Below are positions 28,505-38,344 of a stretch of 64,000 bases of DNA, one piece after another. Positions within the stretch are counted from its first letter, which is position 1, and the number at the start of each line of letters is the position of its first letter. Under the pieces are notes generated by a model. It worked only from the letters and a program-made list of their open reading frames with translations. It made no database searches and was not told where the DNA came from. Origin of the DNA: Mycobacterium vicinigordonae (GTDB taxonomy: Bacteria > Actinomycetota > Actinomycetes > Mycobacteriales > Mycobacteriaceae); assembly GCF_013466425.1 (NCBI RefSeq), contig NZ_CP059165.1:4092001-4156000 (forward strand), given 5' to 3'. The position numbers and the translations under genes are program-made.

Positions 28505-29398
28505 CTAAGCGCTCCCGAATCGTCGATTACGCGAGGCGTATTCCTCGCAGGCCGCCCACAGATCGCGGCGGTCGTAGTCCGGCCACAACTTGTCCTGGAA
28601 AACAAACTCGGCGTACGCCGCTTGCCACAACATGAAGTTGCTGGACCGATGTTCCCCCGACGTGCGCAGGAAAAGGTCGACATCGGGAATATCAGGCCGC
28701 TGTAGGTAGCGGGAGATGGTGGCCTCGGTGATGCGGTGTGGGTTGAGCCGTCCGGCCGCGACCTCGTCGGCGATCCGGCGAGTGGCCTCAGCTATCTCAG
28801 CGCGGCCACCGTAGTTGACGCAATAGTTGACGGTGATGACGTCGTTGCGGGCGGTCATCTCCTCCGCGATCGCCAGTTCGTTGATTACGCTGCGCCACAG
28901 GCGCGGTCGGGAACCGACCCACCGGATCCGGACCCCGATGTCGTTGAGGTTCACCCGGCGCGTGCGGACCACGTCCCGGTTGAAGCCCATCAGGAAGCGG
29001 ACCTCCTCGGGTGAGCGCTTCCAGTTCTCCGTGGAGAACGCATAAAGGCTGAGCCACTTGATCCCGAGTTCGATTGCACCGCAGACGATGTCGATCACCA
29101 CCGCTTCGCCCATCTTGTGGCCCTCGGTCCGGCTGAGGCCGCGTTGGGTGGCCCAGCGGCCGTTGCCGTCCATCACGATCGCGACGTGGTTAGGCAACTG
29201 GGCCGCCGGGATCCTGGGCGCGACGGCCTTCGAAGTGTGCTGCGGCGGCCGTCGCGGTCCCCCGTCCCGCGACGGCGGCAGCGGCGGGAAGACAACTGGC
29301 CATGTCGAGGTGTCGGGAAACGTCGGATAGTCGTGCGGCGCCGGGGACAGCTGCGGGAAGTCGGCGGACCTCAGCTTTCGCTCGGCCTTTTTAGCCAC
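28505..29398 (-). CDS. uppS: Decaprenyl diphosphate synthase (cis-prenyltransferase)
   Basis: Makes decaprenyl diphosphate, the lipid carrier for peptidoglycan, arabinogalactan and LAM. The 297-residue protein has the cis-prenyltransferase motifs [14 protein letters not shown] (catalytic Asp), [15 protein letters not shown] and the C-terminal [16 protein letters not shown]. The N-terminal ~75 residues are Pro-rich as in Rv2361c (296 residues). It overlaps the recO 3' end by 8 bases and abuts the next gene, so the three form one operon. Confidence 0.96.
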   Translation of the reverse strand: MAKKAERKLRSADFPQLSPAPHDYPTFPDTSTWPVVFPPLPPSRDGGPRRPPQHTSKAVAPRIPAAQLPNHVAIVMDGNGRWATQRGLSRTEGHKMGEAVVIDIVCGAIELGIKWLSLYAFSTENWKRSPEEVRFLMGFNRDVVRTRRVNLNDIGVRIRWVGSRPRLWRSVINELAIAEEMTARNDVITVNYCVNYGGRAEIAEATRRIADEVAAGRLNPHRITEATISRYLQRPDIPDVDLFLRTSGEHRSSNFMLWQAAYAEFVFQDKLWPDYDRRDLWAACEEYASRNRRFGSA

Positions 29399-30188
29399 AC
29401 TCGCTATCCTGCCCGATCAGCGCGGCGCGGCGGTCGGCCAGGGTGCGATCGGCCTGGTAGTTCCGCTCCACCAGCGGCAGCGTTTTCAGCTGCCGTTCCA
29501 GATGCCATTGCAGGTGCGCGGCCACCAGTCCACTGACGTGGCTGCGGTGCGCCTGCGGTGAGCGCTCGGCGCTTTCCCAGTCACCGTCGTGCAGGGCCGA
29601 CATCAGGTCCAGTACGCCCAACGGCGGTGTCGTCGCACCGGCCGGCCGACAGTGCGGGCAGACGCTGCCGCCGGCGGCGATGTGGAACGCCCGGTGTGGT
29701 CCGGGTGTGGCGCAGCGGGCACATTCGGTCAGCGCCGGCGCCCATCCGGCGGTGGCCATGGCGCGCAACAGGTACGCGTCCAACAGCAGATCGCGGGGCC
29801 GGCGCCCGTCGGCCACCGCCCGCAGCGCACTGACGGTGAGCTTGTGCAGCGCCGGGGCGGGCGCCCGCTCCTCGCCGGCCAGCCGCTCGGCGGTTTCCAG
29901 CATCGCGCACCCGCAGGTATAGCGGCCGTAGTCGCTGACGATGTCGGTGGCGAACGCGTCGATCGAAACGACCTGGGTGACGATGTCGAGGTTGCGGCCC
30001 GGGTGCAGCTGGGCGTCGATGTGCGCAAACGGCTCCAGCCGGGCACCGAATTTGCTGCGGGTGCGGCGTACGCCTTTGGCCACTGCGCGCACCAGCCCGT
30101 GATCGCGGGTCAACAGGGTAACGATCCGGTCGGCTTCGCCGAGCTTGTGCTGGCGCAGCACAACAGCCCGGTCTCGATATAGCCGCAT
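29391..30188 (-). CDS. recO: DNA repair protein RecO
   Basis: Loads RecA on gaps and anneals SSB-coated DNA in the RecFOR path. The 265-residue protein has the N-terminal OB fold ([23 protein letters not shown]), a helical middle and the C-terminal zinc-like knuckle CARC...CPHC near residues 180-203. ATG 30188 was chosen because mycobacterial RecO starts MRLYRD; another ATG lies two codons upstream. It is first in the recO-uppS operon and diverges from amiA2 with only 62 bases between. Confidence 0.95.
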   Translation of the reverse strand: MRLYRDRAVVLRQHKLGEADRIVTLLTRDHGLVRAVAKGVRRTRSKFGARLEPFAHIDAQLHPGRNLDIVTQVVSIDAFATDIVSDYGRYTCGCAMLETAERLAGEERAPAPALHKLTVSALRAVADGRRPRDLLLDAYLLRAMATAGWAPALTECARCATPGPHRAFHIAAGGSVCPHCRPAGATTPPLGVLDLMSALHDGDWESAERSPQAHRSHVSGLVAAHLQWHLERQLKTLPLVERNYQADRTLADRRAALIGQDSECG

Positions 30189-30250
30189 CACCATAGTTTT
30201 GCACCCCGCCGCGACATCCTCGGTATCCGCGCCGATTAGTCTCGTACCCC

Positions 30251-31762
30251 GTGGTTGGCGCTTCTGGGTCTGGTTCTGGGGCCGTTTTCGGCTCCGGCCA
30301 GCAGCGCTTGCCCACCTTGACCGACCTGCTGTACCAGCTGGCTACCCGGAAGGTGACGTCTGCCGAGCTGACGCAGCGGTCGCTGCACGCCATCGATGTG
30401 AGCCAGTCCACCTTGAACGCCTTCCGGGTGGTGCTCACCGAATCCGCGTTGGCCGATGCGGCCGCTGCCGACCGACGCCGGGCCGCCGGGGATACCGCAC
30501 CCCTGCTGGGCATCCCGATCGCAGTCAAGGATGACGTCGATGTCGCCGGAGTGCCGACCGCCTATGGGACCGACGGGTATGTCCGGCCCGCCGCTCAGGA
30601 CAGCGAGGTGGTGCGCCGGCTCAAGGCGGCCGGCGCGGTGATCGTCGGCAAGACCAACACCTGCGAACTCGGCCAGTGGCCGTTCACCAGCGGGCCAGGA
30701 TTCGGACACACCCGAAATCCGTGGTCTCGCCGGCACACCCCGGGCGGGTCTTCGGGGGGTAGCGCGGCCGCGGTGGCCGCGGGACTGGTGACCGCCGCCA
30801 TCGGCTCCGACGGCGCCGGCAGCGTTCGTATCCCGGCAGCGTGGACGCACTTGGTGGGCATCAAGCCTCAGCGCGGCCGCATCTCCACCTGGCCCGATCC
30901 CGAATCGTTCAACGGCCTGACCGTCAACGGCGTGCTGGCGCGCACCGTGGCCGACGCCGCACTGGTCCTGGACGCGGCGTCCGGGAACGTCGACGGCGAC
31001 CTACACAAGCCGCCACCACTTACCGCGTCCGAATACGTGGGCATCGCGCCCGGCCCGCTGCGAATTGCGCTGTCCACGCGGGCTCCATACACCTTCTTCC
31101 GGGCCAAATTGCATCCCGAGATCCTGGCCGCAATCCAGCAGGTGGGCGAGCAACTCGAGTTGCTCGGTCACACCGTCGTCAAGGGAAACCCGGACTACGG
31201 GATGAGACTTTCCTGGGATTTCCTAGCCAGATCCACCTCCGCATTGTGGGCGTGGCAGGAGCGGATGGGCGACGGCGTCAACTGGGACCCTCGCACGCTG
31301 TCCAACATGCGCACCGGCCACATGCTGTCGCAGGCCACGCTGCGCACCGCCCGCCGCCACCAGGCCACCGACCAGCGCCGGGTGGGATCAATTTTCAACA
31401 TTGTCGATGTGGTGCTGGCACCGACCACCGCTCAGCCGCCGCCGCAGGCCCGCGCCTTCGACCGGTTGAGCAGCCTGGGCACCGACCGTGCCATCATTGC
31501 CGCCTGCCCGTACACCTGGCCGTGGAACGTGCTCGGCTGGCCTGCGATCAATGTGCCGGCCGGTTTCACCTCCGACGGGTTGCCCATCGGTGTGCAGTTG
31601 ATGGGACCAGCTAACAGCGAAGGCATGCTGATCTCACTGGCCGCCGAATTGGAGGCCGTCAGCGGGTGGGCATCCAAGCAACCGCAACCCTGGTGGATCA
31701 CCGGGAACAGTTCGCCGCCGATTCACAGCGTGCCCACTGGGCCGTCACCGAAAAAGCGCTAG
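30251..31762 (+). CDS. amiA2: Amidase (amidase-signature family), AmiA2-like
   Basis: A 503-residue amidase of the AS family that hydrolyses an unidentified amide. The Ser-cisSer-Lys triad is visible as the lysine of IAVKDDVDVAG, the Gly/Ser-rich TPGGSSGGSAAAVAAG, and the nucleophile in GSDGAGSVRIPA. No signal peptide is evident. It starts at GTG 30251 with the N-terminus VGASGSGSGAV. The C-terminus runs about 20 residues past the point where I remember the M. tuberculosis protein (484 residues) ending. Its stop TAG shares a CTAG palindrome with the stop of the convergent GlxA-type regulator. Confidence 0.92.
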   Translation: MVGASGSGSGAVFGSGQQRLPTLTDLLYQLATRKVTSAELTQRSLHAIDVSQSTLNAFRVVLTESALADAAAADRRRAAGDTAPLLGIPIAVKDDVDVAGVPTAYGTDGYVRPAAQDSEVVRRLKAAGAVIVGKTNTCELGQWPFTSGPGFGHTRNPWSRRHTPGGSSGGSAAAVAAGLVTAAIGSDGAGSVRIPAAWTHLVGIKPQRGRISTWPDPESFNGLTVNGVLARTVADAALVLDAASGNVDGDLHKPPPLTASEYVGIAPGPLRIALSTRAPYTFFRAKLHPEILAAIQQVGEQLELLGHTVVKGNPDYGMRLSWDFLARSTSALWAWQERMGDGVNWDPRTLSNMRTGHMLSQATLRTARRHQATDQRRVGSIFNIVDVVLAPTTAQPPPQARAFDRLSSLGTDRAIIAACPYTWPWNVLGWPAINVPAGFTSDGLPIGVQLMGPANSEGMLISLAAELEAVSGWASKQPQPWWITGNSSPPIHSVPTGPSPKKR

Positions 31763-32706
31763 CGGCGGGACGCTTCGCGAAAGGTGCCGCGATAGCTCTG
31801 CGGCGACACACCGACCACCCGCCGGAACTGTTCACGGAAATTCGCCGCAGACGCGAAACCGACTCGGCGCGAGATGCTTTCGATGCTGTCGCCCGTCGCT
31901 TCCAGGAGTTCCTGGGCCTGCCGGATGCGCACACCGCAAAGCCACTGCATGGGCGTTTGTCCGGTCTCACGGCGGAAACTACGGTTCAGCGTCCGCACGC
32001 TGGTGGAGGCGTGCCGTGCGACGTCGGCCAGGGTCAACGGCTGATCAACGTTGCGCAGCATCCAGGCCAGCACCGCATCGAGTTCAGTGTTGGCTGCGCG
32101 ACGGTTGCGGACGATGAACTGCGCCTGGCCGCCAGTGCGGTACAGCGGGGCGACCGCCATGCGCGCCGCGTCCGCGGCCACGGCCGAGCCGTAGTCGCGG
32201 GCGACCATGTGCAGGCACAGGTCCATGCCCGCCGTCGCACCGGCCGAGGTGAGGATCTGACCTTCGTCGACGTACAGCGCATCGGCGTCCAGACGTACGG
32301 CCGGATAGGCGGCGGCGAAGTACTCGGCAGCCATCCAGTGGGTGGTCGCTCGCTTGCCGTCCAGGATCCCCGCGGCGGCCAGGGTGAACGCGCCGCTGCA
32401 GATAGAAGCTATTCGTGTTCCGTTCTGATGTGCGGTCGTCAGTGCCGCGACTACGTCTTCGCGAACTCCGGTGGTGACATCGTTGCGTCCGGGCACCACG
32501 ATGGTGTCGGCCCGGCCGAGCTCGTCCAGACCGAACTCGGTGGTGATGCTGATCGGCCCGGCCGCCACGACGGACTCGACGCCGCACACCCGCACGCGAT
32601 AGCCGGGATCGCCGCTGGCCAGCCGGACCCGGCCGAATGTCTCGATCGCGATGGCGAGGTCGAACGCGATGACGTCGGACTCGGCCAAGACGGCGATCGC
32701 GTGCAT
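31759..32706 (-). CDS. GlxA-type transcriptional regulator (DJ-1/PfpI domain + AraC DNA-binding domain)
   Basis: A 315-residue regulator. Residues 1-175 form a DJ-1/PfpI-like domain with the nucleophile elbow SICSGAFTLA; residues 215-312 form the AraC/XylS double helix-turn-helix (LADVARHASTSVRTLNRSFRRETG and SRRVGFASAANFREQFRR). It probably senses a small molecule and activates the divergent DJ-1 gene, whose start is 67 bases away. It is an insertion relative to M. tuberculosis, where amiA2 and era are neighbours. The ligand is unknown. Confidence 0.88.
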   Translation of the reverse strand: MHAIAVLAESDVIAFDLAIAIETFGRVRLASGDPGYRVRVCGVESVVAAGPISITTEFGLDELGRADTIVVPGRNDVTTGVREDVVAALTTAHQNGTRIASICSGAFTLAAAGILDGKRATTHWMAAEYFAAAYPAVRLDADALYVDEGQILTSAGATAGMDLCLHMVARDYGSAVAADAARMAVAPLYRTGGQAQFIVRNRRAANTELDAVLAWMLRNVDQPLTLADVARHASTSVRTLNRSFRRETGQTPMQWLCGVRIRQAQELLEATGDSIESISRRVGFASAANFREQFRRVVGVSPQSYRGTFREASRR

Positions 32707-32773
32707 GCATTGGCAATATACCCGCGCATCATGTCTATCCGGCCACTAGTCGAATACCGATGCACCGACCACC

Positions 32774-33439
32774 ATGTGTGGAATGCGTGCGCAGATAGTG
32801 CTTTACGACGGGTTCGACCCGCTCGACGTCGTCGCCCCATTTGAAATACTTTCCGCCGGAAGCGAATTTGTGGGAGGCGACCTGGAAGTGTCGCTGGTGG
32901 CGGCGGAGGGCGCCCGCAGCGTGACCAGTGGCACTCGCGGTTTGGCCCTGGCCGCCACCGCGGCCCTCGATCCGGCGGACAGCGGCTGTGTGCTGGTGCC
33001 CGGGGCGAGCGGACCGATCGCCGGTGACCCCGACGACGGCGTCGAGACTATTCCCGTACTACTGGCCCGCGCAGCACAGACGGAGCTTTCGCCGTTGCTG
33101 GCCAAGGCATTCGACAATCCGGAAATTACGGTAGCGGCAGTTTGCGGCGGTTCAGTGATCATGGCGATGACAGGCCTCATTGAGGGGCGCCACGCGGTGA
33201 CCCATCACCTGGGCCTGGACCTGCTGGACGCATCCGGCGTCAAGGCGGTGGCCGCTCGGGTAGTGGACGACGGCGACCTGGTCACCGCTGGCGGGGTGAC
33301 ATCGGGCCTGGACCTCGGACTGCACCTGTTGGACCGCTGGTACGGCCCGCGGATCGCGCATGCCGTTGAAGAACTATTCGAATACGAGCGCCGAGGCGTC
33401 GTGTGGCGCGACACCGGCCGGGAACCGCAGGAGGTCTGA
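32774..33439 (+). CDS. DJ-1/PfpI family protein
   Basis: A 221-residue DJ-1/PfpI-superfamily protein. The nucleophile elbow is AAVCGGSVIMAM (cysteine near residue 118), followed by a histidine in AVTHHLGLD and the conserved VTAGGVTSGLDL. Proteins of this type include isonitrile hydratases and glutamine-amidotransferase-like enzymes; the reaction cannot be assigned. It starts at ATG 32774, or possibly ATG 32783 three codons later. It is divergent from a GlxA-type regulator and followed directly by a small conserved gene, so these three form one cassette. Confidence 0.85.
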   Translation: MCGMRAQIVLYDGFDPLDVVAPFEILSAGSEFVGGDLEVSLVAAEGARSVTSGTRGLALAATAALDPADSGCVLVPGASGPIAGDPDDGVETIPVLLARAAQTELSPLLAKAFDNPEITVAAVCGGSVIMAMTGLIEGRHAVTHHLGLDLLDASGVKAVAARVVDDGDLVTAGGVTSGLDLGLHLLDRWYGPRIAHAVEELFEYERRGVVWRDTGREPQEV

Positions 33440-33760
33440 GTGAGCTCTGAGTCGAGATTTTGTGGCGGCTGGGACGTGGCGATCAAGACGCCGATCGGCA
33501 CATTGGCGGTACGGTACGTTTTCGCCGAAGGACCCTCGGGCCTGACGGGCACCGCCACATATAAGGCGGAAACCGTTGCCTTGCACGATATTAGGAGTGC
33601 CGACGACTGCGCCCGGCTGACCTGGCGGCAATCGGTACGCAAGCCAATGCGGCTCAATCTGGATTTCGACGTGGTGTTCGACGGCGATGTGATGAATGGA
33701 TATTCCCGTGCCGGCCGGCTACCACGCTCGGTGGTGACGGGCACGCGACAAACAGCCTAG
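33440..33760 (+). CDS. Small conserved protein, unknown function
   Basis: A 106-residue soluble protein rich in beta strands (GWDVAIKTPIGTLAVRYVF, GLTGTATYKAETVALHDIRS, LNLDFDVVFDGDVMNGYSRAG). The pattern suggests a small lipocalin-like or barrel fold, as in proteins that bind hydrophobic ligands, but no family motif is recognised. GTG 33440 directly follows the stop of the DJ-1 gene, so it is co-translated. Its stop shares a CTAG palindrome with the era stop. Confidence 0.65.
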   Translation: MSSESRFCGGWDVAIKTPIGTLAVRYVFAEGPSGLTGTATYKAETVALHDIRSADDCARLTWRQSVRKPMRLNLDFDVVFDGDVMNGYSRAGRLPRSVVTGTRQTA

Positions 33761-34656
33761 AAGCCTAGGCGGCCGAGCTGTTTGGGGTCACGTTGCCAGT
33801 TCTTGGCGACCTTGACGCGTAAGTCCAGGTACACCTTGGTGCCGAGCAGCTTTTCGATCTGAGTGCGTGCGGCGCTGCCCACTTCGCGCAGCCGAGCGCC
33901 GCCCTTGCCGATCACGATGCCCTTCTGACTGTCCCGTTCGACATAGAGCACTGCGTGCACGTCGATCAGGTCGTCGCGATCCTCGCGAGGAGTGACCTCG
34001 TCGATCACCACCGCCAGCGAATGCGGCAGCTCGTCGCGAACACCCTCGAGTGCGGCCTCGCGGATCAGCTCGCCCATCAGCACCTCCTCGGGTTCGTCGG
34101 TCAGCTCGCCGTCGGGGTAATAGGCGGGGCCCGGTGGCAGCGACGCGGCCAGTACATCGATCAAGACGTCGACCTGCGCCCCGGAAACCGCTGACACCGG
34201 GACGATTTCGGCCGCATTCGGGACCAGCTCGCTCACTGCGACTAATTGCGCGGCGACCCGCTCCTTGGGCACTTTGTCGATCTTGGTCACAATGGCCACC
34301 AGCGTGGTCCGCGGGGCCACCGAAGCGATCTGTTCGACGATCCAGCGATCACCAGGACCGATCGCCTCGTCCGCCGGGATGCACAACCCGATGACGTCCA
34401 CCTCGGTATAAGTGCCGCGGACCAGGTCGTTGAGGCGCTTTCCCAACAGAGTTCGCGGCCGGTGCAGGCCCGGGGTATCGACCAAGATGATCTGAAAGTT
34501 CTCCCGATGCACAATGCCGCGGATGGTGTGCCGGGTGGTCTGCGGGCGCATCGAAGTGATGGCAACCTTGGCGCCGACCAGCGCGTTGGTCAGGGTCGAC
34601 TTGCCGGTATTGGGCCTACCCACCAAACACACGAAGCCCGAACGGAACTCACTCAC
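33757..34656 (-). CDS. era: GTPase Era, 16S rRNA processing factor
   Basis: A 299-residue GTPase needed for 30S maturation. It shows the G1 loop GRPNTGKST, G2/G3 DTPGLHRPR, G4 TKID and the C-terminal KH domain with GIVIGKGGARLREVG, which binds the 3' end of 16S rRNA. It starts at GTG 34656 and lies 20 bases downstream of the CNNM gene. The order ybeY-CNNM-era matches M. tuberculosis Rv2367c-Rv2364c, a unit linking ybeY rRNA processing with era. Confidence 0.96.
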   Translation of the reverse strand: MSEFRSGFVCLVGRPNTGKSTLTNALVGAKVAITSMRPQTTRHTIRGIVHRENFQIILVDTPGLHRPRTLLGKRLNDLVRGTYTEVDVIGLCIPADEAIGPGDRWIVEQIASVAPRTTLVAIVTKIDKVPKERVAAQLVAVSELVPNAAEIVPVSAVSGAQVDVLIDVLAASLPPGPAYYPDGELTDEPEEVLMGELIREAALEGVRDELPHSLAVVIDEVTPREDRDDLIDVHAVLYVERDSQKGIVIGKGGARLREVGSAARTQIEKLLGTKVYLDLRVKVAKNWQRDPKQLGRLGF

Positions 34657-34676
34657 TCACCATCCTCCGCCCAGTG

Positions 34677-35960
34677 TCACTTGCCCTCCTCGGTTTCGGC
34701 CGGGCTCAGCAGTACGGTGCCGATCCGGACCCGGCCCCGGTGATCGCGACCGCCTTCGGCGTGCAACCGCAACCCGTGCGAGACCACCTCGGCACCGGGC
34801 AACGGGACCCGCCCGAGTTCCAGCGCCAACAGGCCACCCACCGTGTCGACGTCGAGGTCGTCGTCGAACTGCACGCCGTACAGCTCGCCGACGTCTTCGA
34901 TGGGCAACCGGGCTGACACCCGAAACCGGTTGTCCCCTAGTTCTTCCACGGGGGCCGTTTCGGCCTCGTCGTACTCGTCGGCGATTTCACCGACGATCTC
35001 CTCGAGCACGTCCTCGATGCTCACCAACCCGGCTATGGCACCGTACTCGTCGACCAGCAGCACCAGGTGAATGCGGTCGCGTTGCATCTCGCGCAGCAGG
35101 GCGTCTAGCGGCTTGGAGTCCGGCACGAATACCGCCGGACGCATGACTTTGTACACCAAAACGTCGCGGCCGCTGTCGATGGAGAAGAATGCCTGTTGCA
35201 CAAGATCTTTGAGGTAGACCACACCCAGGACATCGTCGACGTTCTCGCCGATCACCGGCAGGCGGGAATGTCCGCTTCGCACTGCTAAGGCGATCGCCTG
35301 ACCGGCTGATTTGTCGCCTTCGATCCACACCATCTCGGTACGGGGCACCATCACCTCACGGGCTGGGGTGTCGCCGAGTTCGAAGACCGATTCGATCATC
35401 CGGCGTTCATCGGCGGCGACCACGCCGCGCTGCTGGGCCAGGTCGACGACTTCGCGCAGTTCAATTTCAGAGGCGAACGGCCCGTTGCGGAAACCGCGGC
35501 CGGGGGTCAGCGCATTGCCGAGCAGCACCAGCACCCGGCTGATCGGCATCAAGAGCCACGAAATCACTTGCAGCGGAAGGGCAGTTGCCAGCGAAATGGA
35601 GTACGCGTGCTGGCGCCCGAGAGTGCGTGGGCCGACACCAATCACGACGAAGCTAGTGACCACCATGATCGCCGACGCGTAGAACAGCCCCCAACCCAGA
35701 CTGTGGCCGAACTGGAAATAAACCACCAGTAGCGCGGTTGCCGTGATCTCGCACACGATGCGCAGCAGTACTACCAAATTGATGTAGCGGGGACGGTCGG
35801 TCATGACTTTTAGCAGCGACTGCGCACCGGGGCGTTCGTCGCGCACCAGTTCCTGGACCCGCGCCAGCGACACCGTGCTGACAGCGGCGTCGACCATCGC
35901 GAAGCACCCACCCAGAGCCACCAACACGATCGCACCGAGCAGCTGGGAAAGGCCGCTCAA
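34677..35960 (-). CDS. CNNM/HlyC-type membrane protein with CBS domains, Rv2366c-like
   Basis: A 427-residue protein. The N-terminal DUF21 (CNNM) domain has about four membrane helices (residues 1-140). Two CBS domains follow (about 200-330, with [10 protein letters not shown] and [29 protein letters not shown]), then a CorC_HlyC ligand domain. Such proteins are linked to Mg/Co efflux or haemolysin-like activity. TTG 35960 was chosen: it overlaps the ybeY stop as TTGA and gives a start like that of Rv2366c. The longer frame runs back through ybeY. Confidence 0.9.
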   Translation of the reverse strand: MSGLSQLLGAIVLVALGGCFAMVDAAVSTVSLARVQELVRDERPGAQSLLKVMTDRPRYINLVVLLRIVCEITATALLVVYFQFGHSLGWGLFYASAIMVVTSFVVIGVGPRTLGRQHAYSISLATALPLQVISWLLMPISRVLVLLGNALTPGRGFRNGPFASEIELREVVDLAQQRGVVAADERRMIESVFELGDTPAREVMVPRTEMVWIEGDKSAGQAIALAVRSGHSRLPVIGENVDDVLGVVYLKDLVQQAFFSIDSGRDVLVYKVMRPAVFVPDSKPLDALLREMQRDRIHLVLLVDEYGAIAGLVSIEDVLEEIVGEIADEYDEAETAPVEELGDNRFRVSARLPIEDVGELYGVQFDDDLDVDTVGGLLALELGRVPLPGAEVVSHGLRLHAEGGRDHRGRVRIGTVLLSPAETEEGK

Positions 35961-36490
35961 TTGTCGAAATACCTTGACTTGTCCAACAATCGGCGGTCGC
36001 GCTCTTCCTGCCGGTCCTGCTGGTAGGCCTCGACCTGTTCGGCCACCCACTCCGCGAGAAGCCGGTCCTGCAGCGCGAACATCTCCCGCTCCTCGTCGGG
36101 TTCCCCGTGGTCGTAGCCGAGCAGGTGCAGGACGCCGTGGACGGTGAGCAGCGCGAGTTCATGTCCAAGGCTGTGGCCTGCTGCGGCAGCCTGTTTGGCG
36201 GCGAATTCCGGGCACAACACGATGTCACCCAGCATGGCCGGCCCGGGTTCGGGCGCGTCGGGGCGCCCGCCAGGTTCGAGCTCGTCCATCGGGAAGCTCA
36301 TCACGTCGGTCGGCCCCGGCAGGTCCATCCACCTCATGTGCAGATCCGCCATGGCCGCGGTGTCCAGCAGCACCATCGACAGCTCGGCGGCCGGGTTGAC
36401 GTCCATTCTGGCGATGACGAACCGCGCGACGCTGACCAGTTCAACTTCGGAGACGTCGATGCCCGACTCGTTGGATACTTCGATGCTCAT
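35957..36490 (-). CDS. ybeY: Endoribonuclease YbeY
   Basis: A 177-residue metal-dependent RNase for 16S rRNA 3'-end maturation and ribosome quality control. The zinc motif [11 protein letters not shown] (three histidines) is intact near residues 120-130. ATG 36490 begins [10 protein letters not shown] as in mycobacterial homologues; an in-frame start at 36505 is unsupported. It lies 18 bases after phoH and its stop overlaps the TTG of the CNNM gene, so phoH-ybeY-CNNM-era form a tightly packed operon. Confidence 0.95.
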   Translation of the reverse strand: MSIEVSNESGIDVSEVELVSVARFVIARMDVNPAAELSMVLLDTAAMADLHMRWMDLPGPTDVMSFPMDELEPGGRPDAPEPGPAMLGDIVLCPEFAAKQAAAAGHSLGHELALLTVHGVLHLLGYDHGEPDEEREMFALQDRLLAEWVAEQVEAYQQDRQEERDRRLLDKSRYFDN

Positions 36491-36508
36491 AACACGCTCA
36501 CGCACTCA

Positions 36509-37561
36509 TCATCGACGATTGCGCCCGCCGGATGCCCGCCGAGCCGCTCGGTTCATTCCCGCGCCGGGTTCTTCGTATCTCGCGTAGGCGTCGACGATCT
36601 CCCCCACCAGACGGTGGCGGACCACGTCCTGGCTGGTCAGTTCGGCGATGTGGATGTCGTCGATGTCGTCGAGGATGTCGACGGCGGCCCGCAGGCCCGA
36701 TCGCGCGCCGCCGGGAAGATCGATCTGGGTAACGTCACCGGTCACGACGATCTTGGAGCCGAAGCCCAGCCGGGTGAGGAACATCTTCATCTGCTCGGCG
36801 GTGGTGTTCTGCGCCTCGTCCAGAACGATGAACGCGTCGTTAAGCGTCCTGCCGCGCATGTACGCCAGCGGTGCCACCTCGATCACCCCGGCCGACATCA
36901 GCTTGGGGATCAGCTCGGGATCCATCATGTCGTAGAGCGCGTCATACAGCGGCCGCAGGTACGGGTCGATCTTCTCGCTGAGTGTGCCGGGCAGAAAGCC
37001 AAGGCGCTCACCGGCTTCCACCGCCGGACGGGTCAGGATGATGCGGGTGACCTGCTTGGTCTGCAACGCGTGCACGGCCTTGGCCATAGCAAGGTAGGTC
37101 TTGCCGGTCCCGGCCGGGCCGATCCCGAAGACGATGGTGTGGTTGTCGATTGCGTCGACGTAATGCTTCTGGTTGAGCGTCTTGGGCCGAATCGTCTTGC
37201 CGCGGCGGGACAAGATGTCGAGCGTGAGGACGTCGGCGGGTGACTCGTTGCCGGTGCCGACCAACATCGCGACGCTGTGGCGCACACCTTCGGGCGTCAG
37301 CGCCTGGCGTCGGTCCACAATCGCGATCAGTTCGGCGATTGCACGTTCGGCCAGCGCGACGTCAGCCGGCTCACCGGACAGGCTGATGGTGTTGCCGCGA
37401 ACATGCAGCTTTGCGCTGAGGTCACGTTCCAAGGCCCGCAGATTCTCGTCGGCCGAACCCAGCAGGCCCACGACGAGGTCGGGTGGAACATCGATGCTGC
37501 TGCGAACCTGAGCGTCAGCCGGCCGGGCAGACTCAGCAGCGCGGGTCTCGCGGGGCGTCAC
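36509..37561 (-). CDS. phoH1: PhoH-like ATPase
   Basis: A 350-residue P-loop ATPase. Residues 30-90 resemble a KH-like RNA-binding region. Walker A is GPAGTGKTYLAMA (near residue 150) and Walker B is DAFIVLDEAQN, with the conserved LTRPAVEAGERLGFLPG between them. PhoH proteins are proposed RNA helicases that act with YbeY, which is encoded next. It starts at GTG 37561. Confidence 0.94.
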   Translation of the reverse strand: MTPRETRAAESARPADAQVRSSIDVPPDLVVGLLGSADENLRALERDLSAKLHVRGNTISLSGEPADVALAERAIAELIAIVDRRQALTPEGVRHSVAMLVGTGNESPADVLTLDILSRRGKTIRPKTLNQKHYVDAIDNHTIVFGIGPAGTGKTYLAMAKAVHALQTKQVTRIILTRPAVEAGERLGFLPGTLSEKIDPYLRPLYDALYDMMDPELIPKLMSAGVIEVAPLAYMRGRTLNDAFIVLDEAQNTTAEQMKMFLTRLGFGSKIVVTGDVTQIDLPGGARSGLRAAVDILDDIDDIHIAELTSQDVVRHRLVGEIVDAYARYEEPGAGMNRAARRASGGRNRR

Positions 37562-37614
37562 GTGGTTACCAAGACCTTCGGGTGCCTGCTTTCTGGCCTA
37601 TCGGACGGGGCAAC

Positions 37615-38271
37615 TTAGTCTAACGCCGGTCGTTGACCGCTTCCCAGCGATTCGATACCCACCAACAGGATGTTCAATCCGCGCTCAAAATCCGCCGCGG
37701 CCGTGGACTGCTGGCTGACCTGGGACAAGGCGGCGATGTGCGGGTGTTCCTCGCCGGCCAGTCGGCCGATTCGGGCTGCCACGGCAACCTGCTCGCGATC
37801 CCGCCCGGGACCGGCCAAAGGGCCGGCGAGCTCCGCCTGCGCGCTGCCCATGACCAGGCCGAGCACCGCCCGGAAACTGGCCAGCAGATCCTCGGCATCG
37901 AGTCCCGCACGTGTGAGAGCGGCGATCAACCGGTCCGCCGCGAGATAGCTCGACGCCGACACGGTGCGACGGGTCAACACCAGTGGGATGGCGTTGGGGT
38001 GCCGACGTAGCGTCTCCCACATCGCCAGTGCGATGGCCCGCACGTCGCTGCACCAATTATCCGATTTAACAGGCACTTTCACTTCCGTGATGACCGCCTC
38101 GGCAACCAGCTCCTCGAGTTCGCCGCGGTCCCGGACGTAGTTGTAGAGCGTCATGGGACCGGTGCCGAGGGAACCGGCCAACGAACGCATGCTCAGCCCG
38201 CTCAGACCGTCCCGGTCGACGATCTCGAGCGCGGCTGTGGCGATGTCGGAAACCGTGAATCGCGCCCGCAC
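37615..38271 (-). CDS. TetR-family repressor
   Basis: A 218-residue TetR protein with an N-terminal helix-turn-helix (residues 5-50: FTVSDIATAALEIV and SMRSLAGSLGTGPMTLYNYV) and a C-terminal ligand-binding/dimer domain. GTG 38271 was chosen because GGGAGG lies a few bases upstream and the protein then begins just before the DNA-binding domain; the open frame to 38475 crosses the operator region. It is divergent from an alpha/beta hydrolase gene, with direct repeats between them, so it probably represses the hydrolase operon and itself. Inducer unknown. Confidence 0.88.
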   Translation of the reverse strand: MRARFTVSDIATAALEIVDRDGLSGLSMRSLAGSLGTGPMTLYNYVRDRGELEELVAEAVITEVKVPVKSDNWCSDVRAIALAMWETLRRHPNAIPLVLTRRTVSASSYLAADRLIAALTRAGLDAEDLLASFRAVLGLVMGSAQAELAGPLAGPGRDREQVAVAARIGRLAGEEHPHIAALSQVSQQSTAAADFERGLNILLVGIESLGSGQRPALD

Positions 38272-38292
38272 CCGAACCTCCCAACGGTTGAC

Positions 38293-38331
38293 ACGTACAA
38301 CGTACGCATAGTACAACACGTACATCGTACG
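38293..38331. promoter_or_regulatory. Repeated operator between tetR and hydrolase gene
   Basis: ACGTACAACGTACG (38293-38306) is repeated as ACGTACATCGTACG (38318-38331), with one mismatch and a 25-base centre-to-centre spacing. The intervening CATAGTACAAC is also GTAC-rich. A TTGACA lies at 38288-38293 and overlaps the first copy, so a bound repressor would block a plus-strand promoter. TetR binding is inferred. Confidence 0.65.
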
Positions 38332-38344
38332 TATTGGAGGATTC

